A stretch of 64,000 nucleotides of DNA from the NCBI GenBank assembly GCA_900316955.1, contig ONEX01000001.1, positions 126,630 to 190,629 on the forward strand, in the 5' to 3' direction. Each line of letters begins with the position of its first letter. Position 1 is the stretch's first letter. Position numbers and translations under genes: made by a program. The DNA comes from an uncultured Bacteroidales bacterium (GTDB lineage Bacteria; Bacteroidota; Bacteroidia; Bacteroidales; UBA932). Below the pieces are notes generated by a model that worked only from the letters and a program-made list of their open reading frames with translations, was not told where the DNA came from and did not search any database. Shown here piece after piece: positions 40,722-48,928 of this stretch.

Positions 40722-41398
40722 ATGTTACGATGAGACAGATCAACCGGTACCTCTTCCCGCTGTTGATCCTGATCGCGGTGTTCCTGGCCTTCAACCGCCC
40801 GAAGGCGTTCACCAAGGAGGAGCGCCTGATCATCCGCCAGTCCGATTCCGTGATGTACGTGACCGTATGGCCGGAGGACAGCGCGATTCTCCGCACCCCG
40901 TGCGTGGATTTCACCAAGGCCGAGCTCAAGTCCAAGGATCTCAAGACGCTGATGGCCAAGATGCAGGCCACCGTGCGCGCCCCGCAGCACGACGGCGTGG
41001 GCATCGCCGGGCCGCAGGTGGGCATCGGCAAGCGCATCATCTGGCTGCAGCGGCTGGACAAGGAGGGCGGTCCGTTCGAGTGCTACCTGAACGTCCGCAT
41101 CGACAGTCTCTTCGGAAGCATCGGCAAGGGTCCGGAAGGCTGCCTGTCCGTCCCGCCCATGCGCGGCCTCGTCCCGCGCTACACGGACGTCATTGTCTCG
41201 TATGTCCATCCGGAAACGCTTGAACCCAAGCGCGATACGGTCCACGGCTACACCGCCGTCATCTTCCAGCACGAGTGCGACCACCTGGAGGGCCGCCTGT
41301 ACATCGACCGGGCCGATACGGTCTATGTCTCCACGGCCTGGGAGGCGGAGCGTCGCGCTTTCGACTATTCCAAGCCCGACTGGTGGCCGCTGCAGTAG
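40718..41398 (+). CDS. def: Peptide deformylase with N-terminal membrane anchor
   Basis: Deformylase removes the formyl group from nascent N-terminal methionine. The three motifs are present: GVGIAGPQVG, EGCLSVPP and the metal-binding QHECDHLEG. The 226-residue protein is longer than usual because of an N-terminal hydrophobic segment (about residues 10-28, YLFPLLILIAVFLAFNR) and a linker before the catalytic domain. The PDF domain would lie on the cytosolic or periplasmic side depending on topology. A basic N-terminus (MRQINR) followed by the hydrophobic segment would predict an N-in, C-out anchor, which is unexpected for this enzyme. The end overlaps the convergent radical SAM gene by 34 bp. 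Confidence 0.88.
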   Translation: MNVTMRQINRYLFPLLILIAVFLAFNRPKAFTKEERLIIRQSDSVMYVTVWPEDSAILRTPCVDFTKAELKSKDLKTLMAKMQATVRAPQHDGVGIAGPQVGIGKRIIWLQRLDKEGGPFECYLNVRIDSLFGSIGKGPEGCLSVPPMRGLVPRYTDVIVSYVHPETLEPKRDTVHGYTAVIFQHECDHLEGRLYIDRADTVYVSTAWEAERRAFDYSKPDWWPLQ

Positions 41399-42264
41399 GC
41401 CTTTCCCTGCCAAGTATTCCTTTCCCGTAAGCGCCGCTCCAGGAGCTGGTGCAGGTCCGATGCGCGCACGCCCCAGCCGGGAACGGCGAGGAAGCGGGGC
41501 GGAACGCTCGCGGCGAGCCGGCCGACGGCGAGGTCCGGGCGCAGGCGCTCCAGGATGTCGGCCAGGAGGTCGATATACTCGTCCAGCGTCCATCGGACGA
41601 AATCCTCCGGATGCGCGGCGAATTCCTCCGCCATCGGCGTTCCTTTCAGGATCTGCAGCTGATGGAACTTGATGCTGTCCAGGGGAAGGGCGTTGATGCG
41701 GGACACGTCTTCCAGCAAAGTCTCCCGCGTTTCGCCCGGCAGCCCCAAGATGAAGTGGCCGCAGACCGGGATGCCGCGCGCGGCGGTCTCCTGCATCGCC
41801 CGTTCCGCGCAGGCGAAATCGTGCCCCCGGTGCACCCGCAGCAGGGTTTCATCCCGGCAGGACTCGATTCCGTACTCGATCCGCGCGCACCCGAGCGAAG
41901 CGATGTAATCCAGCTTTTCCGCGTCCACGCAGTCCGGCCGCGTGCCGATCACCAGGCCCGACACCGCCGGATGCGCCAGCGCCTCCGCATACGCCTCCTG
42001 CAGCCGCGCAAGCGGCGCAAACGTATTGGAAAAAGACTGGAAGTAAGCCAGATACGGCCCATGCGACCGTCCCCTTGCCGCATGGAACGCAATCCCTTCA
42101 TCGATCTGCTGCGTAATGCTCTTGGACGGCGTGCTGTAAGCGGGATGGAACGCGGCGTTGTCACAGAACGTGCATCGGCCGTGCGGACACGAGAACCCCG
42201 CATCCACGACCAGTTTCAGCCCCGGTTCTTTCGCTGCAAGATAGCTTGTTCCGGCCCGTTCCAT
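41365..42264 (-). CDS. TIGR01212-type radical SAM protein (YhcC/YtqA-like)
   Basis: The 299-residue protein binds a 4Fe-4S cluster through the Cys residues of CPHGRCTFCDN (near residues 26-36), and has a radical SAM core with YLAYFQSFSNTFAPLARLQE, LVIGTRPDCVD, ARIEYGIESCRDETL and FILGLPGETRETLLED. This layout matches the TIGR01212 family. The reaction is unknown. The Cys spacing is C-x4-C-x2-C, shorter than in the family members that I recall. The 3' end overlaps that of the deformylase gene. The -7 box is 4 nt upstream of the ATG. Confidence 0.85.
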   Translation of the reverse strand: MERAGTSYLAAKEPGLKLVVDAGFSCPHGRCTFCDNAAFHPAYSTPSKSITQQIDEGIAFHAARGRSHGPYLAYFQSFSNTFAPLARLQEAYAEALAHPAVSGLVIGTRPDCVDAEKLDYIASLGCARIEYGIESCRDETLLRVHRGHDFACAERAMQETAARGIPVCGHFILGLPGETRETLLEDVSRINALPLDSIKFHQLQILKGTPMAEEFAAHPEDFVRWTLDEYIDLLADILERLRPDLAVGRLAASVPPRFLAVPGWGVRASDLHQLLERRLRERNTWQGKAYCSGHQSGLE

Positions 42265-42268
42265 GCTT

Positions 42269-42276
42269 CAAAGTTA
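42269..42276 (-). promoter_or_regulatory. -7 box of the radical SAM gene
   Basis: On the minus strand it reads TAACTTTG. It ends 4 nt before the ATG at 42264, which predicts a leaderless transcript. Confidence 0.55.
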
Positions 42277-42318
42277 AGAAATATTAAGGATAAGCGGTTT
42301 ATTCTCAGGTTTTTTTCT

Positions 42319-42326
42319 TATCTTTG
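42319..42326 (+). promoter_or_regulatory. -7 box of the MBL-fold gene
   Basis: TATCTTTG is a perfect -7 box, 30 nt upstream of the ATG at 42357. A T-rich tract (42310-42318) precedes it, with no clear -33 TTTG. Confidence 0.55.
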
Positions 42327-42356
42327 GAAAGGTGTGTCATTTAATTTCTTAGAATC

Positions 42357-43844
42357 ATGGCTGGTAATATTAAAAAGGTGGGATACGCCACCTATCCGTC
42401 GGTGAAACTCCAGAGCATGGAAACCGACGCCAAGACGGGCAAGACCAAGTTCACTTTCATCAAGGAACTGCTGTTCGGCGACTTCATGTCCCCCTACATC
42501 GAGGACGGCGCCTATGTGACCAAGACGGTCACCAGCGGAAAGAAGACGGACGAATACGTCAAGGTCCATTGCCGGAACGCCGACGGCTGGATCAAGCGCT
42601 CCGAGATGCAGTTCGACCGGCCGCTCGAGGTCAATTTCATCGACGTGGGCCAGGGAGACGGCTGCCACATCGTCACCCCGGACGACAAGCACTTCCTGAT
42701 CGACGCCGGCAAGTCGGACAACATGTACCGCTTCCTGAAATGGCGCTTCAACCTGCGCTCGCCCAAGAATGTCGCCCCTCCGTTCACGGTGGTCATCTCG
42801 CATTCGGACACGGACCACTACCTGGGATTCGGCACCATCTTCGCCAAGTCGAAGGAAAAGGAGCCGCAGATCCAGATCAAGAAGGTCTATCACAACGGCA
42901 TGATCGAGGGAGCCGGCGCCTCGCTCGGCACGGATATCAAGTACAACGGCAAGACCTATGTCACCGACCTGTGCGACACAGACGCCGATTACCAGGAGCG
43001 GATCAAGCACGTGAAGGCCGGCACCTACATCAACATGCTCAAGAAGACGGACGCCCCCAAGATCGGCCTCCGGAAGGGGTCGGAACCCCTCTATGACAAG
43101 AATGGGCTGAAGATGGAGGTCATGGGCCCCGTGGCCGAGGAGATCGACGGAAAGGCCGCCCTGCCGTCCTTCGGCGACACCGGCAAGACGAAGAACGGCC
43201 ATTCGGTGGTCGTCAAGCTCACCATCGGCCACCTGCGGCTCCTGGCCGGCGGCGACCTGAACACCGAGTCGGAATACCACCTGATCAAGGCCTACTCCGG
43301 CGTGGACATCGCCGCCCTCAAGAAGGAGCTGGAGGGCAAGAAACTCAGCGAGGAGGACCGGAAGAAGAAGGAGGCCGAAATCGAGAAAGCCGTCCTCGCC
43401 GCCCGGGAATCCCTGGAGGTGGACATCGCCAAGTCCTGCCACCACGGCAGCGCGGACTTCTCCAGCGAGTTCCTGCAGGTGCTGAACCCCATTGCCACGA
43501 TCATTTCCAGCGGTGACGAGGAGCCGCATTGCCACCCGCGTCCCGACACGCTCGGCACCATCGGCAAATACAGCCGCGGCAAGCGTTCCCTCATCTTCTC
43601 CACCGAACTGGCCCGTTCGGGCAAGGAGTTCCTGGAACTCAAGGACATGGACATTTCCGCGCAGAAGAAGAAAGAGCGCGTGGTGACGGTGTACGGCATG
43701 ATCAACGTCCGCACGGACGGCGAGAAGGTGGTCATCGCCCAGAAGCTGGAAAGCGCCGCCAAGGGGCGGAACTGGGACCTCCACAAGCTGGAGTGGAACG
43801 AGAAGCTCGGACAGTTCGAGTACATCTCGGACAAGGAGTCCTGA
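42357..43844 (+). CDS. ComEC-like MBL-fold hydrolase with SH3-like N-terminus
   Basis: The 495-residue cytosolic protein has an N-terminal domain of about 90 residues with an SH3-like pattern (YVKVHCRNADGWIKRSEM). A metallo-beta-lactamase domain of the ComEC/Rec2 type follows: NFIDVGQGDGCHIVTPDD, FLIDAGKSDN, VVISHSDTDHYLGF (the SHSDTDH metal motif), LTIGHLRLLAGGDLN and SCHHGSADF. There is no transmembrane competence channel, so this is a stand-alone nuclease or phosphodiesterase-like enzyme. A charged helical insertion (KKELEGKKLSEEDRKKKEAE, about residues 322-350) sits between the last two motifs. The C-terminal 60 residues form an extra small domain. It is a single gene; a defence or signalling role is possible but not shown. 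Confidence 0.8.
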   Translation: MAGNIKKVGYATYPSVKLQSMETDAKTGKTKFTFIKELLFGDFMSPYIEDGAYVTKTVTSGKKTDEYVKVHCRNADGWIKRSEMQFDRPLEVNFIDVGQGDGCHIVTPDDKHFLIDAGKSDNMYRFLKWRFNLRSPKNVAPPFTVVISHSDTDHYLGFGTIFAKSKEKEPQIQIKKVYHNGMIEGAGASLGTDIKYNGKTYVTDLCDTDADYQERIKHVKAGTYINMLKKTDAPKIGLRKGSEPLYDKNGLKMEVMGPVAEEIDGKAALPSFGDTGKTKNGHSVVVKLTIGHLRLLAGGDLNTESEYHLIKAYSGVDIAALKKELEGKKLSEEDRKKKEAEIEKAVLAARESLEVDIAKSCHHGSADFSSEFLQVLNPIATIISSGDEEPHCHPRPDTLGTIGKYSRGKRSLIFSTELARSGKEFLELKDMDISAQKKKERVVTVYGMINVRTDGEKVVIAQKLESAAKGRNWDLHKLEWNEKLGQFEYISDKES

Positions 43845-43885
43845 TTCCGGCCGGTCCGCTTCGCCGGTTATTCAAAGAAAATTGC

Positions 43886-43893
43886 TATCTTTG
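43886..43893 (+). promoter_or_regulatory. -7 box of the 43915 gene
   Basis: TATCTTTG is a perfect -7 box located 21 nt upstream of the ATG at 43915. Confidence 0.55.
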
Positions 43894-43914
43894 CGGTGTT
43901 AAAAACGAAATGAT

Positions 43915-44196
43915 ATGAACCTGAGAGACATCAAGAAAGACATCGAGTATGTGATCGGTGCATTCGTGGACGACTGCGCGCTGTTCCTTTCCGTCCATCC
44001 GGGCAAGAACGCCGACGAGGTGGCGAACCTCATCGACGGCGCCGTGGACCTCTTCAACGAGCTCCGCGACAAGCTGGGCAAGCCGGAAGGCAACAAGAAG
44101 GCCTACTACGACGGCGTCCGCAAGGAACTCCTCGAGAAGACCGACGCCCTCTACGACCAGCTCAGCGAGGCTGTGAAGAAGGGTCTCGGCGAGTAA
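43915..44196 (+). CDS. Conserved Bacteroidetes protein of unknown function (93 aa)
   Basis: The 93-residue acidic helical protein starts MNLRDIKKDIEYVIGAFVDD and continues with GKNADEVANLIDGAVDLFNE and a KKAYYDGVRKELLEKTDALY segment. I recognise it from memory as a short cytosolic protein present in most Bacteroidales, with no known role. It has its own promoter and terminator. Confidence 0.75.
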   Translation: MNLRDIKKDIEYVIGAFVDDCALFLSVHPGKNADEVANLIDGAVDLFNELRDKLGKPEGNKKAYYDGVRKELLEKTDALYDQLSEAVKKGLGE

Positions 44197-44219
44197 GCCG
44201 CATCACACACCCATATGAA

Positions 44220-44251
44220 AAAGGTGCCCGGAGTCGTCTCCGGACACCTTT
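44220..44251. terminator. Bidirectional terminator
   Basis: AAAGGTGCCCGGAG (44220-44233) and CTCCGGACACCTTT (44238-44251) form a 14-bp stem with one mismatch and the loop TCGT. It separates two convergent genes; A and T runs on either side are short, so termination is likely in both directions but not certain. Confidence 0.8.
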
Positions 44252-44269
44252 CGTCGTCTTGGGACGCCG

Positions 44270-45109
44270 TCAGAACTCCCACTTGTAGCCCACGCCGGCG
44301 GTGATCATGTTCCCGACGTGCCAGTCGATGGCTTTCAGCACGAGGCCGTTCTTCTCCCAGCTGCTGGAACCTTCGCGGTTCGTGTCGATGGACTTGTCCA
44401 TATAGTGGTCGCCCAGGAGGTAGAACTCCAGCGCGTGGCGCTTGTCGAACTTGATGGTCGTCCCCAGTTCGATCCGGTAGCGGTTCACGTAGGCGTGCGT
44501 GTAGCCCAGGAACTCCTCGTTGGCATAGATGTCCTTGTTCTTGTCCGCCGAGGCGTTGTAGGTGCCCTTGTAGGCCGCGTCGTTGAGGGCGTTCCGCACC
44601 TCGAAGCCGGCGAAGGGGACGATCTTGCCCCAGCCCAGGTACTTGGCCGAGACCTTGGACTTGAGGGCGAGGACGTTGCGGGGCGCCTGCAGGGTGTTCA
44701 TGTCGCCCGGCCGGTGCGTGAGGCGCAGCGTCTCCTTGAGGCCGAACTGCCAGCCCGAGGTCTTGAGCGTGCCCGTGAGGAAGAAGTTCCCGCGGTGCCG
44801 GATGCTCCAGGTATTGGCATTCAGGTCCACGTCGAACTTGTAGCGGTTGATGAGCTCGTATTCCGCGCCCACCTTCAGGAAAGGCAGCACCTTGTATTCC
44901 AGGCCGATGCCGGTGTGGAAGCGCAGGATGTCCTCGGAATCGCCGTAGTAGCGGAACTGCTCGTGGGCCATCAGGTGCAGGCCTTTCGCCAGCTTGGCGT
45001 CGGCTTCCACCGTGGCGCGGGCACCGAAGGAGAGGCCGTCGTCATAGGTGGTCTGCGCGAAGGCGGCCACCGGCAGCAGCAGGGCCAGGGTCAGCAGGAT
45101 CTTCCTCAT
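44270..45109 (-). CDS. DUF2490-type outer membrane beta-barrel protein
   Basis: The 279-residue protein has a signal peptide (1-19, PVAAFAQ) and alternating beta-strand sequence throughout, with aromatic residues closing strands (LRFHTGIGLEYKVLPFLKVG, YRIELGTTIKFDKRHALEF) and a C-terminal aromatic end VGYKWEF, as in outer-membrane beta barrels. The pattern fits the DUF2490 family. It overlaps the DUF4956 gene by 4 bp and is the last gene of the VTC operon, so it may be an export or anchoring component of that system. Confidence 0.75.
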   Translation of the reverse strand: MRKILLTLALLLPVAAFAQTTYDDGLSFGARATVEADAKLAKGLHLMAHEQFRYYGDSEDILRFHTGIGLEYKVLPFLKVGAEYELINRYKFDVDLNANTWSIRHRGNFFLTGTLKTSGWQFGLKETLRLTHRPGDMNTLQAPRNVLALKSKVSAKYLGWGKIVPFAGFEVRNALNDAAYKGTYNASADKNKDIYANEEFLGYTHAYVNRYRIELGTTIKFDKRHALEFYLLGDHYMDKSIDTNREGSSSWEKNGLVLKAIDWHVGNMITAGVGYKWEF

Positions 45110-45873
45110 TGCTCCACATAGTCTTTGGCCCGCGTGAGCTGGTCGATGGAACCGGTCTCGTCATGGCCGAGGGTATAGAAAACCTTGATGAACGCCGCGT
45201 CCTTGAGGAAGTCCACGTGCCCGATCTCCACGTTGTCGATCTTCAGGCCCAGGCGCTTCTCCAGGTCCGCCACGAGCTCCGCCCGGCGCTCCGGGACGAT
45301 GAGCTCGATCCGGTCATAGAGCACCAGCTTGGTGGAGGTGTGCTTGGTCACCTTGTCGCTCTCCAGGAACCAGATGAGGCCGATCACGAGGAGATTCGAG
45401 ATGACCGTCACGAGCAGCGCGCCCGTGTTCAGGGCGTAGTGCGGGTTGTCCGACAGGGCGCCCGCGACCCGGTACAGCGGCGCGAGGCCGTTCATCGCGG
45501 CCAGGGCGATGATGACGAACAGGTAGGTCATCTCCCGGATCGGGACGGTCTCCGTCCGGTACCGGATGACGCCGAAGATGGCGAACAGGCCCAGGGTGAG
45601 GCCCACGCCCACCTCCACGTTGCCCATGATGTACAGCAGCATGAGCATCGCGGTGGAGAACACCATGAACGTGAAATAATAGTCACGGCGGTGGCTCTTC
45701 CGGTAATAGAACAGGCCCACGATGACCCAGCACACGGCGAGGTTCAGGAAGAAGCGGATGGCCAGTTCCGTGAGGCTCTGGGCAGTGGTCATCATCGCGT
45801 CCGTGATGGACTGGACGTCGAGGAAGTTTTCGTCGGCGAGGTCGTACTCGCCGAGGTCTTGCAGGAATATCAT
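45106..45873 (-). CDS. DUF4956 family membrane protein
   Basis: The 255-residue protein has about five transmembrane segments (near residues 37-56, 66-84, 88-105, 117-135, 150-170), with IFGVIRYRTETVPIREMTYL between segments, the signature of DUF4956. A cytosolic C-terminal domain follows (YDRIELIVPERRAELVADLE). DUF4956 is typically encoded beside VTC-domain polyphosphate polymerases, as here. It overlaps both neighbours by 4 bp. The molecular function is unknown; transport or regulation of the polymerase is inference. Confidence 0.85.
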   Translation of the reverse strand: MIFLQDLGEYDLADENFLDVQSITDAMMTTAQSLTELAIRFFLNLAVCWVIVGLFYYRKSHRRDYYFTFMVFSTAMLMLLYIMGNVEVGVGLTLGLFAIFGVIRYRTETVPIREMTYLFVIIALAAMNGLAPLYRVAGALSDNPHYALNTGALLVTVISNLLVIGLIWFLESDKVTKHTSTKLVLYDRIELIVPERRAELVADLEKRLGLKIDNVEIGHVDFLKDAAFIKVFYTLGHDETGSIDQLTRAKDYVEQ

Positions 45874-46667
45874 AGGACGTTGATTTTATGCTGGATGGTC
45901 TTTTCGATGAGCCGGACCTTCTCCTTGAACCGGCCGGCGCGGGCCGACGGGTCGGTGAGGGTGACGGCGATGCAGTATTTGCTGATCCGGGCGGGTTTCA
46001 CCCGGTGGTCGCGCAGGATGCCCTTCATCGCGGAGGCGGCGTGGCCGTCCTGCTTCAGTTCGATGACGACGGCCTCCCCGAGGGAAGTCTCGAGCCCGGT
46101 CCGGAAGTTCTTGAAACACAGGTTCGTGTCGATGGTGAGCCGTTCCGTCAGGTCCGGATTCACGAGGGTGATCCGCTGGAAGAGGGTCTCGAGCGTGGGC
46201 TGCAGCTGGCCGGCCTCGAAGTCCGAATGCCCGGCGAGGTACCGGCAGGCGGCGTCATTGGCCCGGAAGTCCGGCAGGTCCGCCATCGGGATGCCGGTGC
46301 GCTTCTTCTTCGTCCGGCCGTGGTTGTTCTTCCGCTTGATTTCCAGGAAGGCGTCCCCGGAATTGACATAGGCGCGGGTGCGCACCTTCTGCCGGCGGAG
46401 CTTCTGGTTCCGATGGTCGGTGAACATCCGGAGGGCGTCGGTGTCGAAGTAGATGGAGTCGTACGGGCTGATGCGGGCGCCGTCGGCGACGAGGACGCGG
46501 TAGCCGGCGGCGGCCGCGTCGCGGAGCACGTCCGCGAGCGTCGCCCGGTCCGTCAGGTACTTCGTGTCCACCCGGTTCATCAGCTTGACGGCGTCCATCT
46601 CCGCGAGGGAGATGGGCGCGAACCCGTCCAGCGGTCCGGCGAGCGATATGGAGGCGGGATCAGGCAT
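45870..46667 (-). CDS. VTC domain-containing (polyphosphate polymerase-type) protein
   Basis: The 265-residue protein has the triphosphate-tunnel fold of the VTC domain: MNRVDTKYLTDR near residues 31-42, YDSIYFDTDALRMFTDHRNQ, RQKVRTRAYVNSG, FLEIKRKNNHGRTKKKR with the catalytic basic residues and Glu, and a C-terminal VVIELKQDG and ISKYCIAVTL. In yeast the VTC4 domain makes polyphosphate from ATP. Bacterial members are assigned the same activity by homology, which is not tested here. The gene overlaps the DUF4956 gene by 4 bp and the upstream gene by 8 bp, which shows a tight operon. Confidence 0.88.
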   Translation of the reverse strand: MPDPASISLAGPLDGFAPISLAEMDAVKLMNRVDTKYLTDRATLADVLRDAAAAGYRVLVADGARISPYDSIYFDTDALRMFTDHRNQKLRRQKVRTRAYVNSGDAFLEIKRKNNHGRTKKKRTGIPMADLPDFRANDAACRYLAGHSDFEAGQLQPTLETLFQRITLVNPDLTERLTIDTNLCFKNFRTGLETSLGEAVVIELKQDGHAASAMKGILRDHRVKPARISKYCIAVTLTDPSARAGRFKEKVRLIEKTIQHKINVL

Positions 46668-47070
46668 CTTCGGCGATGTATTCGAAGACCTTGATGGTCA
46701 GGAGCTTTCCCTTCGCGTTGTAGTTGTACTGGGTCTTCTTGCGGCCGAACTCGTTGTATTCGTATTTCTTGACGGTTTCCAGCTTGTTGCGGTCGTTGTA
46801 CACCATCTCCTTCACGCACTTGCCGTCCGCGCCGTACTCGAAGCGCTTGCGCCATTTCTGGCCCTCGGAGCCGTATTCGATCTCCTCGACCTTCTTGCCG
46901 TCGGCGTCGAAGGTGGTCACGTGGTCCAGCACCTTCTTCCCGCTCCGGGGCTCGGTGTTCCACTCCTTGATGACCAGGTTCTTCTTGTTGATCTTCTGGC
47001 CGGTATTCTGGGCCAGGGCCGGCGCCGCGAGCGCGAAGGCCAAGGCGATGATTGTCAGCAGCTTTTTCAT
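46660..47070 (-). CDS. Small secreted YD-repeat-like protein
   Basis: The 136-residue product has a signal peptide (MKKLLTIIALAFALAAPALA) and four degenerate repeats of the YD type: HVTTFDADGKKVEEIEYGSE, RFEYGADGKCVKEMVYNDRN, KKYEYNEFGRKKTQYNYNAK and GKLLTIKVFEY. These resemble the RHS/YD and DUF3836-like beta hairpins. I prefer ATG 47070; ATG 47076 is only 1 nt past the -7 box. It overlaps the VTC gene by 8 bp. Confidence 0.75.
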   Translation of the reverse strand: MKKLLTIIALAFALAAPALAQNTGQKINKKNLVIKEWNTEPRSGKKVLDHVTTFDADGKKVEEIEYGSEGQKWRKRFEYGADGKCVKEMVYNDRNKLETVKKYEYNEFGRKKTQYNYNAKGKLLTIKVFEYIAEDA

Positions 47071-47077
47071 AATCATA

Positions 47078-47085
47078 CAAAGATA
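47078..47085 (-). promoter_or_regulatory. -7 box upstream of the YD-like/VTC operon
   Basis: On the minus strand it reads TATCTTTG. It ends 7 nt before ATG 47070. It shows that YD-VTC-DUF4956-DUF2490 can be transcribed separately from the upstream beta-solenoid gene. Confidence 0.55.
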
Positions 47086-47097
47086 CGAAAAAATACA

Positions 47098-48855
47098 TCA
47101 CCAACCACCGGGCCCGCCATGGCCGCCACCGCCGGAGTAGGCGGACAGGTTGCACCCGCTTCCGCCGCTCACGGTGGCGCCGTCCGTGTAAGCGCCGTTG
47201 AACAAGGCCGTTCCGCCGCTGACGGTGACGCCGTACTTCACGGAATCCAGCGAAGGAGCGGACAGCACCAGGGTAAGGTTCCCCGTCGACGGGGTCTTGA
47301 AAGCGCCGAGGACTTTCCCGTCCTTGTCGTAGAGGGCGTAGGCCGTATTGGCCTTCACGGTGCCGGCCGACCAGCAGGTCTGGGAGAGGGTGGCGCCGCT
47401 TTCCAGGCCGCCTACGGCGATGACGGTGCCGCCGGTGAGATAGAGCTTCTTCTGCGCCTCCGAGTTCGCGTCCACGGCGAGTTCCGCGCCGCCGGAGCCG
47501 AGGGCGAAGACGATGCCGCCCTTGATGTAGAAGTTGCCGTTGGCGTCCAGGCCGTCGTTGCCGGTGGACTGGGCATAGACCGCCCCGCCGTCGATGGTGA
47601 AGTCGCCGCCGGCGTTGATGGCGTCGTCGATCGAATAGGCGTACACTTCGCCGCCGGTGACCTGGATGACGCCCTTGGCCTCGATGGCCTCGTGCTTGGC
47701 GCTCTTCGCCGTGACCTTTCCGCCGGAGATGTACAGATTGCCGTCGAACTTGATGCCCTTGGACGCGACGGAGTTGTCGGAGGAGGAACTGCTGCCTTGG
47801 CCGCCGCCGGGCCAGCCACCGTGACCGCCGCCGGGGCCGAAGCCGCCGGAGGAGCTGGTCCCATAGTTCGCGCCGGTGACATTGACCGTGACCGTGCCGC
47901 CCTTGAAGTAGGCGACGTTGTCCCCGCTGATGCCCTTGGCGCCCGTGCCGGTACTGGTGACGTTCAGGACGCCGTCCACCATCTCGAAGCGGAGGTCCGC
48001 CTTGATGCCGGCGACGCCGGTGAGCTCGCCGTCCACCTCGCCCGCGGAGCCGGTGGTCTTGATCGTGGTCACGCCGCCGCCGATGTACACGAGCGTATCG
48101 GACGAGAACCCTTTCTTGCCGGTGCCGGAGACGTTCACGTCCACGGTTCCGTCACTGACGATGATGGACTCCTTGCCGCGGACGCCGTGACCGGCGCTGG
48201 AGGTGACCTTCACCGTGGGCGCGGCCATGAAACGGACATAGTCGTCGGAGGTGATGCCCGCCTTGCCGGTGGCATTGACGGTCAAAGTGCCGTCGCCGCT
48301 GAACACGAGCTGGCCTTCGGAGAAGAAGGCGGCCTTCTCGTCCTCGTCGGAGGGTGTCTGGGTGTAGGAAGCGCCGTCGGCCAGGGTGTTCGTGCCCTTC
48401 ACGACCACGAACGTGCGCTTGTGGCTCTGGTTGTTGATGGCCGCGCCTTTCTTGTTCGTGAGGGTCAGTCCGTTGAGGAGGATTTCCTGCTTCTTGGTGC
48501 TGTACAGCTTGAAATATCCGTCGGTGGAGGTGCCGGATAGTTCGTAGATGACGGCTTCGCTGCCGTTGTTGGTGATGGTCACGCCGGCCCCGTCGGTGAC
48601 GACGGTGAAGTCCGCGGTCGCGCCGGTGACCGTGGCGCCGCCGCCGCTGAAGGCGACCTTCACGGTGCGGGCGAAGGTGGTGTTGGCGACGTTGTCATCG
48701 TCCTTGTCGGTCTCGATGTTCGAGCCGGCGGTATCGTCGGCGTTGACAGGAGTGTCTGTCTCGTTGCCGGGAAGGGCTATGTCGATGGGGTCCTTCGTGC
48801 AGCCCTGCGTGGAAAGGGTGGCCAGGACCAGGAGGAGGGATAGGGTCTTTTCCAT
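47098..48855 (-). CDS. Carbohydrate-binding beta-solenoid lipoprotein (Cthe_2159-like)
   Basis: The 585-residue protein has a lipoprotein signal (lipobox STQGC, Cys19), an acidic linker and a long array of short beta repeats, each about 20-30 residues (FSGDGTLTVNATGKAGITSD, MAAPTVKVTSSAGHGVRGKE, IVSDGTVDVNVSGTGKKGFS, NLYISGGKVTAKSAKHEAIE). This is the right-handed parallel beta-helix pattern of Cthe_2159-type carbohydrate-binding proteins, which are often encoded with VTC, DUF4956 and CotH genes. A Gly/Ser-rich insert near residue 345-365 interrupts the helix, and the C-terminus is GGGGHGGPGGW. CotH is not found here. Confidence 0.75.
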   Translation of the reverse strand: MEKTLSLLLVLATLSTQGCTKDPIDIALPGNETDTPVNADDTAGSNIETDKDDDNVANTTFARTVKVAFSGGGATVTGATADFTVVTDGAGVTITNNGSEAVIYELSGTSTDGYFKLYSTKKQEILLNGLTLTNKKGAAINNQSHKRTFVVVKGTNTLADGASYTQTPSDEDEKAAFFSEGQLVFSGDGTLTVNATGKAGITSDDYVRFMAAPTVKVTSSAGHGVRGKESIIVSDGTVDVNVSGTGKKGFSSDTLVYIGGGVTTIKTTGSAGEVDGELTGVAGIKADLRFEMVDGVLNVTSTGTGAKGISGDNVAYFKGGTVTVNVTGANYGTSSSGGFGPGGGHGGWPGGGQGSSSSSDNSVASKGIKFDGNLYISGGKVTAKSAKHEAIEAKGVIQVTGGEVYAYSIDDAINAGGDFTIDGGAVYAQSTGNDGLDANGNFYIKGGIVFALGSGGAELAVDANSEAQKKLYLTGGTVIAVGGLESGATLSQTCWSAGTVKANTAYALYDKDGKVLGAFKTPSTGNLTLVLSAPSLDSVKYGVTVSGGTALFNGAYTDGATVSGGSGCNLSAYSGGGGHGGPGGW

Positions 48856-48928
48856 AACTGCTTCGGTTTTTCGTTACACGTCAAGTACTTGCCGGTGACA
48901 AGAAAATCAACAATCCGGCCTTGTGGAA

